This document shows, piece by piece, positions 9,286 through 18,769 of a stretch of 63,851 nt of DNA. A program made the position numbers and the translations under genes. This stretch comes from Anaerolineae bacterium (GTDB lineage Bacteria > Chloroflexota > Anaerolineae > Anaerolineales > UBA4823), in the NCBI GenBank assembly GCA_003130835.1, contig QEXX01000002.1, positions 1 to 63,851 of the forward strand, given 5' to 3'. Below the pieces are notes generated by a model. The model did not search any database. It saw nothing but the letters and a program-made list of their open reading frames with translations, and was not told the origin of the DNA. How positions within the stretch are numbered: the first letter of the stretch is position 1; each line of letters begins with the position of its first letter.

Positions 9286-9314
9286 ATTATAGTCACTCTT
9301 GTAAGGGGTGTCAA
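9286..9314 (-). promoter_or_regulatory. Sigma-70-type promoter of tRNA-Gly
   Basis: Read on the minus strand, a perfect -35 TTGACA (9309-9314) and a perfect -10 TATAAT (9286-9291) are separated by 17 bases. The -10 ends 15 bases before the tRNA 5' end. It drives the tRNA and possibly the signalling operon behind it, as I see no other clear promoter in the 62 bases between tRNA and the first receiver gene. Confidence 0.85.
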
Positions 9315-9519
9315 GAATAGTGCGGTTGGATTATTTTGCAAAGCTTCAATGTAACTTTTCATGGCTCTTCAGCATTGCGATTATCTTGCCAAATTATGAC
9401 CGTTTACAATGCGACGAACAACTTGAAGCGGTATAATAATCTTACCCAAAAAATCAAATTTTCTAACGTACAATTTTGTTAGGTCGTCAAAGAATTGACT
9501 ACTGCCTGAGGATACATTC
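9315..9519. other. Intergenic region between divergent tRNA-Gly and aldehyde oxidoreductase genes
   Basis: The 205 bases upstream of the oxidoreductase contain a TATAAT-like hexamer at 9432-9437 without a convincing -35, and a short inverted repeat CTAAC...GTTAG near 9463-9482. The GAGGA at about 9507 is the probable ribosome binding site. I see no open frame or RNA gene here. Confidence 0.4.
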
Positions 9520-11364
9520 ATGCAACCGCTCTTAGAGATCAACCTTTCCAATGGAAAAAGTCGAGTAATTGAAATTCCTCAGCAATGGCAGGAGGAATTT
9601 CTCGGAGGAGCCTCCTTAGGCGCACGGGTCTTATATCGTGAGTTGAATCAAGCGTTAGACCCCCTTTCGGAAAATGCTCCTCTCCTTTTTGCGGTAGGAC
9701 CGCTTAGCGGCACTGCGGGACCGGCAGTGGGCCGATTCGTTGTGTGTGGTAAATCGCCAGCAACTGGACTTTGGGCTGAGTCAAATTGTGGGGGGTTTTG
9801 GGGTACAGAATTACGCAAAGCTGGCTTTGATGGTCTGCTCATTCGAGGGAAAGCTCCTAATCCCCAATATATTGTCATTGATGACGATCGGGTAAAAATC
9901 GTTGATGCCAGCCATATCTGGGGGGCAGATACGTATTCTACCCAAAGCAAAGTTCTGAGTGAAATCGGGGAAAAGGGATATCGAGTGGCTGTTATCGGTC
10001 CGGCAGGTGAACAGGGCATCCCGTACGCGCTAATTTTGACCGATCATGGTCGGGTTGCCGGCCGAACGGGACTCGGGGCAGTCATGGGGGGGAAAAACCT
10101 GAAAGCTATAGCCATCCGTGGTTCGAAGTCTATTCCCATTTCTTTGCCTGATACTTATAACCCTTTACGGGCAGAAGCTAACCGCAATTTGCGGATGGAT
10201 AACCAATCTTTGGTGTTGAGAGAACTTGGTACAGCTGGGGCGGCTGAATACTTCGATTATCTGGGTTTGATGCCCAAACGGTACTATCACCAGAGACACT
10301 TTGACGGTGTGGCAACTGTTTCTGGATCGTACTTTGCAGAAAACCTTCTCAAGAATGTGAGTGCTTGTCATGCCTGCGTTATCGCTTGCGGTCGGGTTGT
10401 CCAATATGAACCAGAGCCAAGGAAGAAGGGCCCCGAATACGAAACCATTGTTGGCTTTGGCCCGAACTTGCTTATCTCAGATCCTATCGCAATTACCGAA
10501 ATGGGAGAGCTGTGTGACCGTTTAGGATTGGATTCCATCAGCACCAGCAACACGATCGGCTTGGCGTTTTATTTATTTGAACAGGGGATCATAAAACCTA
10601 CCGATACCGATGGCTTAATTCTGAACTGGGGGGATAGCCAAGTCGTCAAACAGTTAATTTCCAAAATACCTCGCCGAGAGGGTTTTGGTGAACTTTTGGC
10701 GCAAGGCAGCAAGAGGTTAGCGGAAACCTATCACGTTCCCGATGAAGCTGTGCAAATCAATGGTTTAGAAGTTGCCTATCACGATCCGCGGGGGGCTTCT
10801 GGAATGGCATTGGTCTATGCAACCTCTCCGATCGGCGCTAGTCACAATCAATCGGATTATTTTTTCGTCGAAATTGGGCAGGTGGAAGCAGGAATTGGAT
10901 TAGAAGTGTTTTCACGATTGGGAGGAGCAGAAAAAGCCAGGAATGTCTGCTATCATCAGGATTGGCGAACAGTATTCAATAGTTTAGTTATGTGCATCTT
11001 TGCTAATGTCCCCCCGCAGGAGGTGATTGACCTTGTTAATGCAGCCTGTGGCTATGACTTGGATGTACCAGGACTCATGAAAATCGGAGAAAGAGGTTGG
11101 AATTTGAAACGGGCTATTAATCTCCGATTAGGTCTTGATTCGAAGAATGAGAAAATGCCGAAAGCTTTCCGACAACCATACGAAGATGGAGAGGGGGAAC
11201 TTAAAGATTATGTTGTGCCGTTTGATGAAATGCGACAAGCCTATTATAGCGTCAGAGATTGGGATTTTCAGTCTGGGAGACCCTCCTCACGAAAACTGCG
11301 TGAGCTGGGTTTGGAGTGGGTAATCCCAGACGTATGGGGCGAAACGGAGGAAAGCAGCCGATGA
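9520..11364 (+). CDS. Tungsten/molybdenum aldehyde ferredoxin oxidoreductase family protein
   Basis: The 614-residue protein covers the AFOR N- and C-terminal domains. Features seen: LLFAVGPLSGT, GFWGTELRKAGFDGLLIRGKA, the pterin-binding GRTGLGAVMGGKNLKAIAIRG near 181-201, and [4Fe-4S] ligands C283-x2-C286-x3-C290 plus C492, nearly the positions known from Pyrococcus furiosus AOR. The family oxidises aldehydes to carboxylates and reduces ferredoxin, using a tungsten or molybdenum bis-pterin cofactor in the cytoplasm. Its stop overlaps the start of the NAD(P)HX repair gene (ATGA). It belongs to a more divergent subgroup than the enzyme at 24893. The substrate is unknown. Confidence 0.9.
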   Translation: MQPLLEINLSNGKSRVIEIPQQWQEEFLGGASLGARVLYRELNQALDPLSENAPLLFAVGPLSGTAGPAVGRFVVCGKSPATGLWAESNCGGFWGTELRKAGFDGLLIRGKAPNPQYIVIDDDRVKIVDASHIWGADTYSTQSKVLSEIGEKGYRVAVIGPAGEQGIPYALILTDHGRVAGRTGLGAVMGGKNLKAIAIRGSKSIPISLPDTYNPLRAEANRNLRMDNQSLVLRELGTAGAAEYFDYLGLMPKRYYHQRHFDGVATVSGSYFAENLLKNVSACHACVIACGRVVQYEPEPRKKGPEYETIVGFGPNLLISDPIAITEMGELCDRLGLDSISTSNTIGLAFYLFEQGIIKPTDTDGLILNWGDSQVVKQLISKIPRREGFGELLAQGSKRLAETYHVPDEAVQINGLEVAYHDPRGASGMALVYATSPIGASHNQSDYFFVEIGQVEAGIGLEVFSRLGGAEKARNVCYHQDWRTVFNSLVMCIFANVPPQEVIDLVNAACGYDLDVPGLMKIGERGWNLKRAINLRLGLDSKNEKMPKAFRQPYEDGEGELKDYVVPFDEMRQAYYSVRDWDFQSGRPSSRKLRELGLEWVIPDVWGETEESSR

Positions 11365-12920
11365 TGAAGGTTGTTCGTGTTGCGGAGATGCGTGCCATTG
11401 AACAAGAAGCCGATCGCTTGGGATTATCCTATGCCCAGATGATGGAAAATGCTGGCACCAATTTGGGCAAAATTGTTGACCAAGAATTTCGCCACAGAAC
11501 CAATCGCAGCGTGATTGGCTTGGTTGGCTCGGGAAATAATGGCGGAGATACTTTGGTTGCATTAGCCTATTTGGCAGCACACGAGTGGAAAGCCATTGCC
11601 TATTTGGTAAAGGAAAGGGCTTTGGACGATCCGCTTATTCAGAGGCTGCTCGATCAGGGGGGGATTTTGCTCTCAGCTCAGGAGGATGAGAGTCTTCAAA
11701 AATTAAGGCTGACTTTGAAGCAATGCGAAGTGCTCTTAGATGGGGTGCTGGGAACAGGCTTTCAGTTGCCGTTGAAAGAAGCACTAGGAAAAATCTTGAA
11801 AACCTGTAGAGAAGTCTGCCAGAACTCACCGGTGCATGTTGTAGCGGTGGATTGTCCATCAGGAGTAGATTGCGATCGTGGCGAGGTGGCAGATGAGGTA
11901 ATTCCGGCAGAGCTAACCGTAACGATGGCAGCCATCAAAGCTGGGTTGTTGAAATATCCCGCTTATCCTTTGTGTGGTCGGATTGTGGTTGCCGATATTG
12001 GTTTGTCTGACCATTTCCCCATTTGGAGCAAGGTAAAACGCTGGGTCATTGATGCCGAATGGGTACGAGAACATCTTCCAATTCGTTCGGATGATTCTCA
12101 CAAAGGGACATTTGGGACGACCTTTGTCTTAGCTGGCAGTGAAAATTTTACCGGTGCTGCATACTTAGCCGCCAAGGCAGCCTATCTGGGTGGCTGTGGA
12201 TTGGTAACCGTCGGAGCCGTCCGTCCAGTCTACCAAGCCCTTGCCGGTCAGCTTCCGGAAGCAACTTGGTTGGTTCTTCCTGATGAGGTAGGGTTCCTTT
12301 CACAGGCAGCCGCTGAGCTCCTCATCAATCGCCTAAACACGGTGGATGCATGGGTGCTGGGGCCTGGTTTTGGTTTAGCAGAAAGTACGTCTCAGTTCGT
12401 TAGAAAGATTTTGGATTCTAAGCCGGAGCGACTTCCGCCCTTGGTTGTAGATGCCGATGGATTGAAGCTACTTGCGAGGCAAGAAGGTTGGTATAGAAAA
12501 CTTCCACAACGAAGTGTCTTGACCCCTCACCCCGGTGAAATGAGTGTTTTGAGTGGCTTGAGCGTCGCAGAGATTCAAGCTGATCGGATTCAGGTCGCTG
12601 AAAGATTTGCCAACCAATGGGGGCAAATTGTGGTCCTCAAAGGTGCTTTCACCGTGATTGCTGACCCCAACGGACAGACGGCGATTAATCCGGTTGCTAC
12701 GTCGGCTTTGGCACGTGCTGGCAGTGGTGATGTGCTTGCCGGCTTAATCGGTGGCTTGCTCGCGCAGGGCATGGACAACTTTGATGCGGCAGTAGCTGGG
12801 GTGTGGATTCATTCCCAATGTGGGCTGATGGCAGCGGAGAGTTTGGGAACGACGCGCTGTGTGCTGGCAAGCGATTTGTTTGATCAGATTTCCAAAGTTT
12901 TTCGAGATTTGGGAAGATAG
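11361..12920 (+). CDS. nnrD: Bifunctional NAD(P)H-hydrate epimerase / ADP-dependent NAD(P)H-hydrate dehydratase
   Basis: The 519-residue protein fuses a YjeF N-terminal epimerase (VGSGNNGGDTLV near 60, DCPSGVDCDRGE near 165) to the C-terminal ribokinase-like dehydratase (KGTFGTTFVLAGS, LGPGFG, VVDADGLKLL, LTPHPGEMS, GSGDVLAG). It repairs damaged NADHX and NADPHX. I chose the ATG at 11361 because CGGAGG lies 10 bases upstream and the ATG overlaps the previous stop; an upstream ATG at 11316 would overlap the oxidoreductase by 49 bases. The fused arrangement is common in bacteria. The coupling to an oxidoreductase may be incidental. Confidence 0.92.
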   Translation: MMKVVRVAEMRAIEQEADRLGLSYAQMMENAGTNLGKIVDQEFRHRTNRSVIGLVGSGNNGGDTLVALAYLAAHEWKAIAYLVKERALDDPLIQRLLDQGGILLSAQEDESLQKLRLTLKQCEVLLDGVLGTGFQLPLKEALGKILKTCREVCQNSPVHVVAVDCPSGVDCDRGEVADEVIPAELTVTMAAIKAGLLKYPAYPLCGRIVVADIGLSDHFPIWSKVKRWVIDAEWVREHLPIRSDDSHKGTFGTTFVLAGSENFTGAAYLAAKAAYLGGCGLVTVGAVRPVYQALAGQLPEATWLVLPDEVGFLSQAAAELLINRLNTVDAWVLGPGFGLAESTSQFVRKILDSKPERLPPLVVDADGLKLLARQEGWYRKLPQRSVLTPHPGEMSVLSGLSVAEIQADRIQVAERFANQWGQIVVLKGAFTVIADPNGQTAINPVATSALARAGSGDVLAGLIGGLLAQGMDNFDAAVAGVWIHSQCGLMAAESLGTTRCVLASDLFDQISKVFRDLGR

Positions 12921-12947
12921 GGGAATAAGCAAAGCTCTCAAAGGTGA

Positions 12948-12975
12948 AATTAGGACGGTTAGAACCGTCCTAATT
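12948..12975. terminator. Hairpin between convergent genes, probable bidirectional terminator
   Basis: A perfect inverted repeat of 13 bases (AATTAGGACGGTT / AACCGTCCTAATT) with two bases between the arms lies in the 87-base gap between the convergent nnrD and YtxH genes. No long T-run follows on either strand, so termination is inferred from position and stem strength. Confidence 0.65.
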
Positions 12976-13007
12976 GATTTACCGGTTTTGTACTCAACCA
13001 AGTGCCA

Positions 13008-13427
13008 TTAAGAGGCTGAAGACGGCTCTGCGCTCTCTGGAGGCTCTTTTTTAACAGCTTTTTTGCCAGACTCGATCACTTGCCCAATTTTGGATTTTTG
13101 TTCTTCAAAGATCTCCTGACCGCGTTGTTGCAGCTCAATCGCTTGTTCTTTGGTAAGTTTGGCGAGCTCTTCAGCGCGTTGGCGAGTTTCGGCTAGGGCT
13201 TTGTCTGCTTTGGCACGGGCTTCTTCGAGGGCTTTCTCTGCCCGTAAACGGGCTTCCTCTGCTGACTCAACAGCTTTATCTTTTAGCTCGATGCTTTTCT
13301 CACGGATGATGGTGCGCGTTTCTTCCCCAGATTGAGGGGCGTATAATAACGCGATCGCTGCACCGATCAAACCGCCAAAAATAAATCCAGCTAGAAATGC
13401 ACTGAAATCGCTATCACGCTCGGACAT
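13008..13427 (-). CDS. YtxH-family membrane-anchored coiled-coil protein
   Basis: The 139-residue protein starts with a short N-terminus and one hydrophobic segment (FLAGFIFGGLIGAAIALLYAP), the hallmark of YtxH proteins, followed by a long charged helix rich in Ala, Glu and Lys (about 35-120) that should form a coiled coil. YtxH proteins are linked to stress and general membrane functions, with no known enzymatic activity. It follows a small membrane protein gene by 20 bases, and the pair forms a minus-strand unit divergent from the Lrp gene. Confidence 0.8.
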   Translation of the reverse strand: MSERDSDFSAFLAGFIFGGLIGAAIALLYAPQSGEETRTIIREKSIELKDKAVESAEEARLRAEKALEEARAKADKALAETRQRAEELAKLTKEQAIELQQRGQEIFEEQKSKIGQVIESGKKAVKKEPPESAEPSSAS

Positions 13428-13447
13428 AGAACACTCTCCTTTGGAAT

Positions 13448-13897
13448 TTATTTCTTTTTGGTTAGACCCGATAATTGTAAAAGCCTTTGAAAGCCAGCAA
13501 TGTACTCGTTGAGTTTCATGACTGGTTCAACTAAGTTGTCACTCAAGAAAGCCGTTGTTCCCCTGAGGGTGTTTACGGTTTCGTTAGTTGAGTCAAGGAT
13601 TGGTTTTACTTCGTTTTGAAGCAGATTGATCAGACGGGCAAGTTGAATGATGAGGATGATTAACGCAATTCCAATAAGTAAGAATTCGAATCCTAGAAAG
13701 ATAATGAAGATGTCTCGAATGGTCGAGGTTTTTTCTGCATTGGTGAGTAACCAGTATGTTGACAAGATGATTGCGGCGATTAGGAAGATGCCCACCCCAA
13801 TTAGAACGACAACAAATTTGCGTTGATCAGCCGTTACTGAGGAAACGCGCGCATCCTGTGGCTCTTTTTGGAGGGTATCTCGCTCTTCCGGGTTCAT
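13448..13897 (-). CDS. Small membrane protein of unknown function
   Basis: The 149-residue protein has two hydrophobic segments (FVVVLIGVGIFLIAAIILSTYWLL and IFIIFLGFEFLLIGIALIILIIQLARLI) and then a helical tail ending in KKK. The second half resembles DUF948-type proteins that accompany YtxH (a helix running along NEVKPILDSTNETVNTLRGT). It is probably co-transcribed with the YtxH gene. I cannot assign a function. Confidence 0.7.
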   Translation of the reverse strand: MNPEERDTLQKEPQDARVSSVTADQRKFVVVLIGVGIFLIAAIILSTYWLLTNAEKTSTIRDIFIIFLGFEFLLIGIALIILIIQLARLINLLQNEVKPILDSTNETVNTLRGTTAFLSDNLVEPVMKLNEYIAGFQRLLQLSGLTKKK

Positions 13898-14043
13898 TAA
13901 TTTGATTTTACCACAAAAGGCTTCTGTAGAATTGCCAAATGGTAGCCGGTTTTGGTGAAGAGATTTTGACCTTGCAGTTTGAATCGGATTAAGAGACCTT
14001 GCTTATCCGAATGAAGCCGTCTATTGCGATATTTTAAAAAATA

Positions 14044-14102
14044 TGACATTTGTCACTTGCAATATTGGTGCGAATACAGTATAGTGTTGTCACATTCTGA
14101 CA
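14044..14102 (+). promoter_or_regulatory. Promoter of the Lrp regulator flanked by TGACA/TGTCA palindromes
   Basis: A -35 TTGCAA (14057-14062) and a -10 TATAGT (14080-14085) are 17 bases apart upstream of the Lrp gene. Two inverted repeats of the same half-site bracket them: TGACA-N2-TGTCA at 14044-14055 and TGTCA-N5-TGACA at 14088-14102. Their centres are about 45 bases apart. This geometry suits an autoregulatory Lrp/AsnC operator; the binding itself is inference. Confidence 0.6.
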
Positions 14103-14117
14103 AATATATCTTAATTT

Positions 14118-14603
14118 ATGTCTAAAATAGACATCATTGACAAAAAAATTGTCGATTTGTTGATCGAAGATGGGCGGTTATCTTGTAGTCAAATTGCTCG
14201 TAGGGTGGGAATCTCTGAACGGTCCGCGCGCTATCGATTGGAAAAATTGATTGAACGGGAAATTATTCGTATCCGAGCGGTTGTCAATCCAAAGAGCTTA
14301 GGCTATGACGTAGTTGCCGACGTGATGTTAGAGGTCGAGTCGGATTGTATTCAAGAAGTGGCTCGCAAAATGACTCAATATAGTTGTGTGAGTTATGTAG
14401 CCTATGCGATTGGGGAAACGGATGTAAGTGTGCAAATTATTGCCCGCAGCAATGAAGAAGTGTATCACTTTGTTACCCAAGTTATCGGGAAGACGCCTGG
14501 TGTGCGGAAAACAGTGACTTCCATTGTTCCATCGGTTTTGAAAGACGTTTATCAGTGGTCAATCCCTTTAGAGGTGTGTGAATCCAAAGAAACCATGACC
14601 TAA
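14118..14603 (+). CDS. Lrp/AsnC family transcriptional regulator
   Basis: The 161-residue protein has an N-terminal winged helix-turn-helix (DKKIVDLLIEDGRLSCSQIARRVGISERSARYRLEKLIE, about 8-46) and a C-terminal RAM/ligand-binding domain (about 70-150). Lrp-type regulators sense amino acids and control their metabolism. It is the first gene of the plus-strand run and ends 17 bases before an aminotransferase gene, so it probably senses an amino acid or amine degraded by this locus. The effector is unknown. Confidence 0.9.
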   Translation: MSKIDIIDKKIVDLLIEDGRLSCSQIARRVGISERSARYRLEKLIEREIIRIRAVVNPKSLGYDVVADVMLEVESDCIQEVARKMTQYSCVSYVAYAIGETDVSVQIIARSNEEVYHFVTQVIGKTPGVRKTVTSIVPSVLKDVYQWSIPLEVCESKETMT

Positions 14604-14620
14604 ACTTTGGAGGGACTAGA

Positions 14621-15919
14621 ATGCTGAATCTGCCGAAAAGTCAAACCTTGCAGGAACGGGCAAAGCTCTTCCTGCCTTTGGGGGTTAACTCAAACTTTCG
14701 TTACTGGGGTGAGGGAATCACTCCTTACATGCAAAAAGCCCAAGCATGTTATCTGTGGGATGTCGATGGAAACCAGTATATCGATTATCGCTTGGGTTTT
14801 GGCCCGATCATCTTGGGGCACTCTTATCCCGAAGTGGATGAATTCGTGAAAGAAGAAATTACCCGCGGCACAATGGCTGCCATGACGGTTGAATTAGAAA
14901 TCGAAGTGGCAGCAATGATGGTCGAGATGTGCCCGGCGGTTGAGATGGTGCGGTTTGCTTGTTCTGGAACTGAAGCGACCATGCATGCCCTGCGCGTAGC
15001 GAGAGCCTATACTGGACGAGAGAAGATTTTGAAATTTGAAGGGATGTATCATGGCTTTCAGGATTACACCCTATGGTCAACTTATAGTCCGGCAGAAACC
15101 TATGGGAATCGACATAGTCCGATCCCAATCCCAGCCAGCTCTGGGATTCCGCGTTGTATCGGTGATTTAGTGCTTACAGCACCGTTTAATGATTTTGAAG
15201 TCTTTGATAAGCTCATGCGCAGTTATGGGGAACAGATCGCAGCGGTGATCGTGGAGCCCTGTATGGGAAATTGCGCTGCTATTGAACCCTTGCCGGGTTT
15301 CCTCAATCATATTCGCCAGCGTTGCGACGAATATGGTTGTGTCATGATTTTAGATGAGGTCAAAACTGGCTTTCGCATAGCCAAAGGTGGCGCGCAGGAG
15401 TTTTATGGAATTCAACCTGATTTGGCGACTTATGCCAAAGCGCTTGCCAACGGTTATCCTCTTGCGGCGTTCGGCGGAAAGCGCGAAATTATGTCAGTTA
15501 TCGGCCGTGGAGTTGCCCAAGGCGGCACATTTAACAATAACAAATGCGGCGTCGCTGCGGCCTATGCCACACTGAAAACACTGAACTCGAAACCTGTTCT
15601 AAAAGAGATTGAAAAGCGAGGAGAGCGCCTAAAGCGAGGGTTACAAGAGATTTTTGCTAGCCAAGGTATCCCGGTGTGTGTAAATGGATATGGGGCGATG
15701 TTTTCCTTCGCTATAGGGGTTGAACAGGTTACCGATCAGAGAAGCTTTAGCAAGAGTGATCAAGCGTATTATTTGCGTTTGATCGAGGCAGCCATTGAAC
15801 GCGGTGTAATGCCAGACCATGATCCCCGCGAACCTTGGTTCTTATGCTACTCTCATACCGATGAAGTCATCGATCAAACGCTTGATGTGATGGAAGAAGT
15901 CATCAAGAAAACCCGCTAA
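14621..15919 (+). CDS. Class III aminotransferase, glutamate-1-semialdehyde aminomutase-like
   Basis: The 432-residue PLP enzyme resembles the GSA aminomutase branch: GHSYPEV, FACSGTEATMHALRVARAYTGR near 112-133, MYHGFQDY, D245 in ILDEVKTGFR, and the PLP lysine K273 in TYAKALANGYPLAAFGG. Members of this branch include HemL and aminotransferases for beta-amino acids. No haem pathway gene is nearby, and the context is amine or amino-acid breakdown, so a beta- or omega-amino-acid aminotransferase is more likely than HemL. A GGAGG lies just upstream of its start. Confidence 0.8.
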   Translation: MLNLPKSQTLQERAKLFLPLGVNSNFRYWGEGITPYMQKAQACYLWDVDGNQYIDYRLGFGPIILGHSYPEVDEFVKEEITRGTMAAMTVELEIEVAAMMVEMCPAVEMVRFACSGTEATMHALRVARAYTGREKILKFEGMYHGFQDYTLWSTYSPAETYGNRHSPIPIPASSGIPRCIGDLVLTAPFNDFEVFDKLMRSYGEQIAAVIVEPCMGNCAAIEPLPGFLNHIRQRCDEYGCVMILDEVKTGFRIAKGGAQEFYGIQPDLATYAKALANGYPLAAFGGKREIMSVIGRGVAQGGTFNNNKCGVAAAYATLKTLNSKPVLKEIEKRGERLKRGLQEIFASQGIPVCVNGYGAMFSFAIGVEQVTDQRSFSKSDQAYYLRLIEAAIERGVMPDHDPREPWFLCYSHTDEVIDQTLDVMEEVIKKTR

Positions 15920-15949
15920 ATTAAACCAAGATCTTTAACCGGAGGTATT

Positions 15950-17275
15950 GTGAGTACTCAAATTTCTGAAGCACAAACCATTGTTGCAAAAAACCGTGAA
16001 TACACCTTTTTTTCGTGGTCGATTCAAAACACGGTTCAACCTATCCCGATTGTTAAGGGAGAAGGCGTGTATTTTTGGGATGCGGATGGGAAGCGATATT
16101 TGGATTTCTCTTCCCAACTGATGAATCTCAACATCGGTCATCAACATCCCAAAGTTATCGAGGCGATTAAGAAACAAGCAGAAACGCTTTGTTTTGCTCA
16201 TCCTGGCTTTGCTACGATACCGCGTGGTGAGTTGGGTGAAAAAATTGCTGAGGTCACTCCGGGTGACCTCAAAAAGACTTTCTTTTGTCTGGGTGGTGCA
16301 GAGGCAAACGAAAATGCGATTAAAATCGCCCGTCACTATACCAGCCGGCAGAAGATTCTCTCACGATACCGCGCTTATCATGGTGCTACCCACGGGGCAA
16401 TTACCCTGACAGGCGATCCACGGCGTTTGGCTGCAGAACCAGGGATTCCCGGAGTGGTGCATTTCCTCGATCCACATTGTTATCGCTGTCCCTTTGGTTG
16501 GACCCGTGAGACGTGCCATCGTGAGTGCATCGCGCATGTTGAGGAGATCATCCAGTATGAAGGCCCTGACCGGATTGCAGCCATCATCATGGAAGGCGTC
16601 ACCGGATCCAATGGATTGATCGTGCCGCCCGATGATTATTGGCCGAGAATCCGCGAAATCTGCGACAAGTATGACATTTTATTGATCTCTGACGAAGTGA
16701 TGAGCGGGTGGGGGAGAACCGGTAAATGGTTTGCTGTCGATCATTGGGATGTTGTGCCCGATATGATAACCAGTGCGAAAGGGGTAACTTCAGGGTATGT
16801 TCCTTTAGGGGTTGTCGTTGTTCGTCAAAAGATCGCTGATTTCTTCGAAGATAAGATGTTGTGGTGCGGCTTGACTTATAGCGGACATCCGCTTGCCTGT
16901 GCAGCCGGGGTTGCAACGATTCAAGTTTACCAAGAAGAACATCTCATCGAAAACGCCTTTGAACTCGGCAAGTATCTCGGAGCGCAATTAGAAGACATCA
17001 AAGCGCGCTTCCCGATGGTTGGAGACGTCCGATATATCGGATTATTCTCCACAATTGAACTGGTTGAAGACCGAACAACCAAAAAGCCTCTACCGATACC
17101 GCTAATGCAAAAAATCGGGTCAGCCCTAAAGGAGCGAGGCTTATTTACTTACACCATGGCTTCTGCAATGGGCACAATGATCTTCGTTATTCCGCCATTA
17201 GTGATTAACAAAGAACAATTGGATGAAGGATTAGGGATCATTCGGGAAGTGTTAGATAAGATAAACCTTCAGTAA
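15950..17275 (+). CDS. Class III omega-amino acid aminotransferase
   Basis: The 441-residue protein starts at GTG with GGAGG five bases before it. It has the class III features NIGHQHPKV, CLGGAEANENAIKIARHYT near 113-131, a Cys-rich DPHCYRCPFG segment, D248 in ISDEVMSGWGRTG, and the PLP lysine K277 in TSAKGVTSGYVPLG. It resembles taurine:pyruvate and beta-alanine/omega-amino acid:pyruvate enzymes. Being directly before a malonate/methylmalonate-semialdehyde-type dehydrogenase, it may make such semialdehydes from beta-alanine or 3-aminoisobutyrate. The substrate is inferred from context only. Confidence 0.82.
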   Translation: MSTQISEAQTIVAKNREYTFFSWSIQNTVQPIPIVKGEGVYFWDADGKRYLDFSSQLMNLNIGHQHPKVIEAIKKQAETLCFAHPGFATIPRGELGEKIAEVTPGDLKKTFFCLGGAEANENAIKIARHYTSRQKILSRYRAYHGATHGAITLTGDPRRLAAEPGIPGVVHFLDPHCYRCPFGWTRETCHRECIAHVEEIIQYEGPDRIAAIIMEGVTGSNGLIVPPDDYWPRIREICDKYDILLISDEVMSGWGRTGKWFAVDHWDVVPDMITSAKGVTSGYVPLGVVVVRQKIADFFEDKMLWCGLTYSGHPLACAAGVATIQVYQEEHLIENAFELGKYLGAQLEDIKARFPMVGDVRYIGLFSTIELVEDRTTKKPLPIPLMQKIGSALKERGLFTYTMASAMGTMIFVIPPLVINKEQLDEGLGIIREVLDKINLQ

Positions 17276-17296
17276 GCAATCAACAGGAGCGTTTTT

Positions 17297-18769
17297 ATGG
17301 TTGTCCAAGTGCGCAACTACATCGATGGTGAATGGAGAGTTTCCAAAGCGAATGAGTATTGGGGAGTGTATAATCCGGCTACGGCTGAGAAATTGGGGGA
17401 AGTGCCGCTCTCAACACCGCAAGAGGTTGATGAAGCAGCTCAAGCGGCACAGAGAGCCTTGAAAATCTGGAGAGAGACACCGCCAGGCGATCGCATTCAA
17501 TACCTGTTTAAGCTCAAGTTTTTGCTTGAAGAGCATTTTGAAGAGCTATCTCGGCAGATCACAATGGAGTGCGGTAAGACGATTGTTGAAGCGCGAGGGG
17601 AGATGCGCCGTGCAATTGAGAATGTTGAAGTTGCCAGTGGCATTCCATCGTTGCTACAGGGGGCTTTTTCCGAAGATATTGCGCCGGGAATCGACGAGTA
17701 CTTTATCCGTCAACCGGTCGGCGTGGTAGCAATTATCTGTCCGTTCAATTTCCCAGGCATGATTCCCTTTTGGTTTATGCCTTATGCCCTAGCCTGCGGT
17801 AATACGGTCATTGTTAAACCTTCTGAGAAAGTCCCGCTGACGATGCAGAAAATCTTTGCGCTGATGGAGCAGTGTGGTTTCCCGAAGGGCGTGATTAATC
17901 TCGTTAACGGCGCAAAAGAAACCGTAGATGCCATCTTAGACCACCCATTGATCCGAGCAATTAGTATGGTGGGTTCAACTCCGGTGGCGAGATATATCTA
18001 TGCTCGAGCAGCCGCAAATGGCAAACGAGCGCAATGTCAGGGAGGTGCCAAGAATATCTCGGTTGTTTTACCGGATGCCGATTTGGAGACTTCGACAAGG
18101 GTTTTGGCAGATAGCGCCTTTGGGAGCGCCGGGCAACGCTGTTTAGCGACCTCCATTGTAGCGCCGGTTGGCGAGGTGAAGCGCGATTTTGTCGAAGCGA
18201 TTTGTGAGATTGCCCGCAATCGTGTGGTCGGTTATGGTTTAGATGAGGGGGTGGAAATGGGCCCGGTTATTACACCCCAGAGCAAGGCGCGCATTGAAGG
18301 ATTAATTGGCAAAGCAGAAGAGGAAGATGCCACAATTTTAGTGGATGGTCGAGGGACGGTGATCAAAGGGTATGAAAATGGTAATTTTGTGCGGCCAACC
18401 GTAATCCTAAATATTCCCCCACAAGGAGAATTATTCCGCACGGAGATTTTTGGTCCGGTTCTGAGCATTATGCCGGTAAACACTATCGAAGAAGCGATCG
18501 ATTTGGTTAATCTGGGGGACTATGGCAACATGGCATGTTTGTTTACCAAGAGCGGCGAAGCAGCGCGCAAGTTTCGCTATCATGTTCAAGCTGGCAACGT
18601 CGGGATTAATATTGGGGTGGCGGCGCCGATGGCCTACTTTCCCTTCAGTGGTTGGAAAGAGAGTTTCTTTGGGGATTTGCACGGGCAAAGCATGGATGCA
18701 GTGGAATTTTTTACCCAAAAGAAAGTGGTTATTGAGCGCTGGCCAAAAGAATGGTCGCGAAAATTTTAG
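17297..18769 (+). CDS. mmsA: CoA-acylating methylmalonate/malonate-semialdehyde dehydrogenase
   Basis: The 490-residue protein is an aldehyde dehydrogenase of the MMSDH branch: [19 protein letters not shown] near 148-166, nucleophile C282 in [11 protein letters not shown], and [16 protein letters not shown] where ordinary aldehyde dehydrogenases carry the general base Glu. Loss of that Glu is typical of CoA-acylating MMSDH, which converts methylmalonate or malonate semialdehyde with CoA and NAD+ to propionyl- or acetyl-CoA plus CO2. It lies 21 bases after an omega-aminotransferase. A related C3-C4 semialdehyde substrate is possible. Confidence 0.88.
   Translation: MVVQVRNYIDGEWRVSKANEYWGVYNPATAEKLGEVPLSTPQEVDEAAQAAQRALKIWRETPPGDRIQYLFKLKFLLEEHFEELSRQITMECGKTIVEARGEMRRAIENVEVASGIPSLLQGAFSEDIAPGIDEYFIRQPVGVVAIICPFNFPGMIPFWFMPYALACGNTVIVKPSEKVPLTMQKIFALMEQCGFPKGVINLVNGAKETVDAILDHPLIRAISMVGSTPVARYIYARAAANGKRAQCQGGAKNISVVLPDADLETSTRVLADSAFGSAGQRCLATSIVAPVGEVKRDFVEAICEIARNRVVGYGLDEGVEMGPVITPQSKARIEGLIGKAEEEDATILVDGRGTVIKGYENGNFVRPTVILNIPPQGELFRTEIFGPVLSIMPVNTIEEAIDLVNLGDYGNMACLFTKSGEAARKFRYHVQAGNVGINIGVAAPMAYFPFSGWKESFFGDLHGQSMDAVEFFTQKKVVIERWPKEWSRKF

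Noticed and set aside
14621-15919. Naming the aminotransferase HemL (haem synthesis)
   Set aside because: The fold branch fits, but no tetrapyrrole gene is nearby, and the surrounding genes are for amino-acid and amine breakdown.
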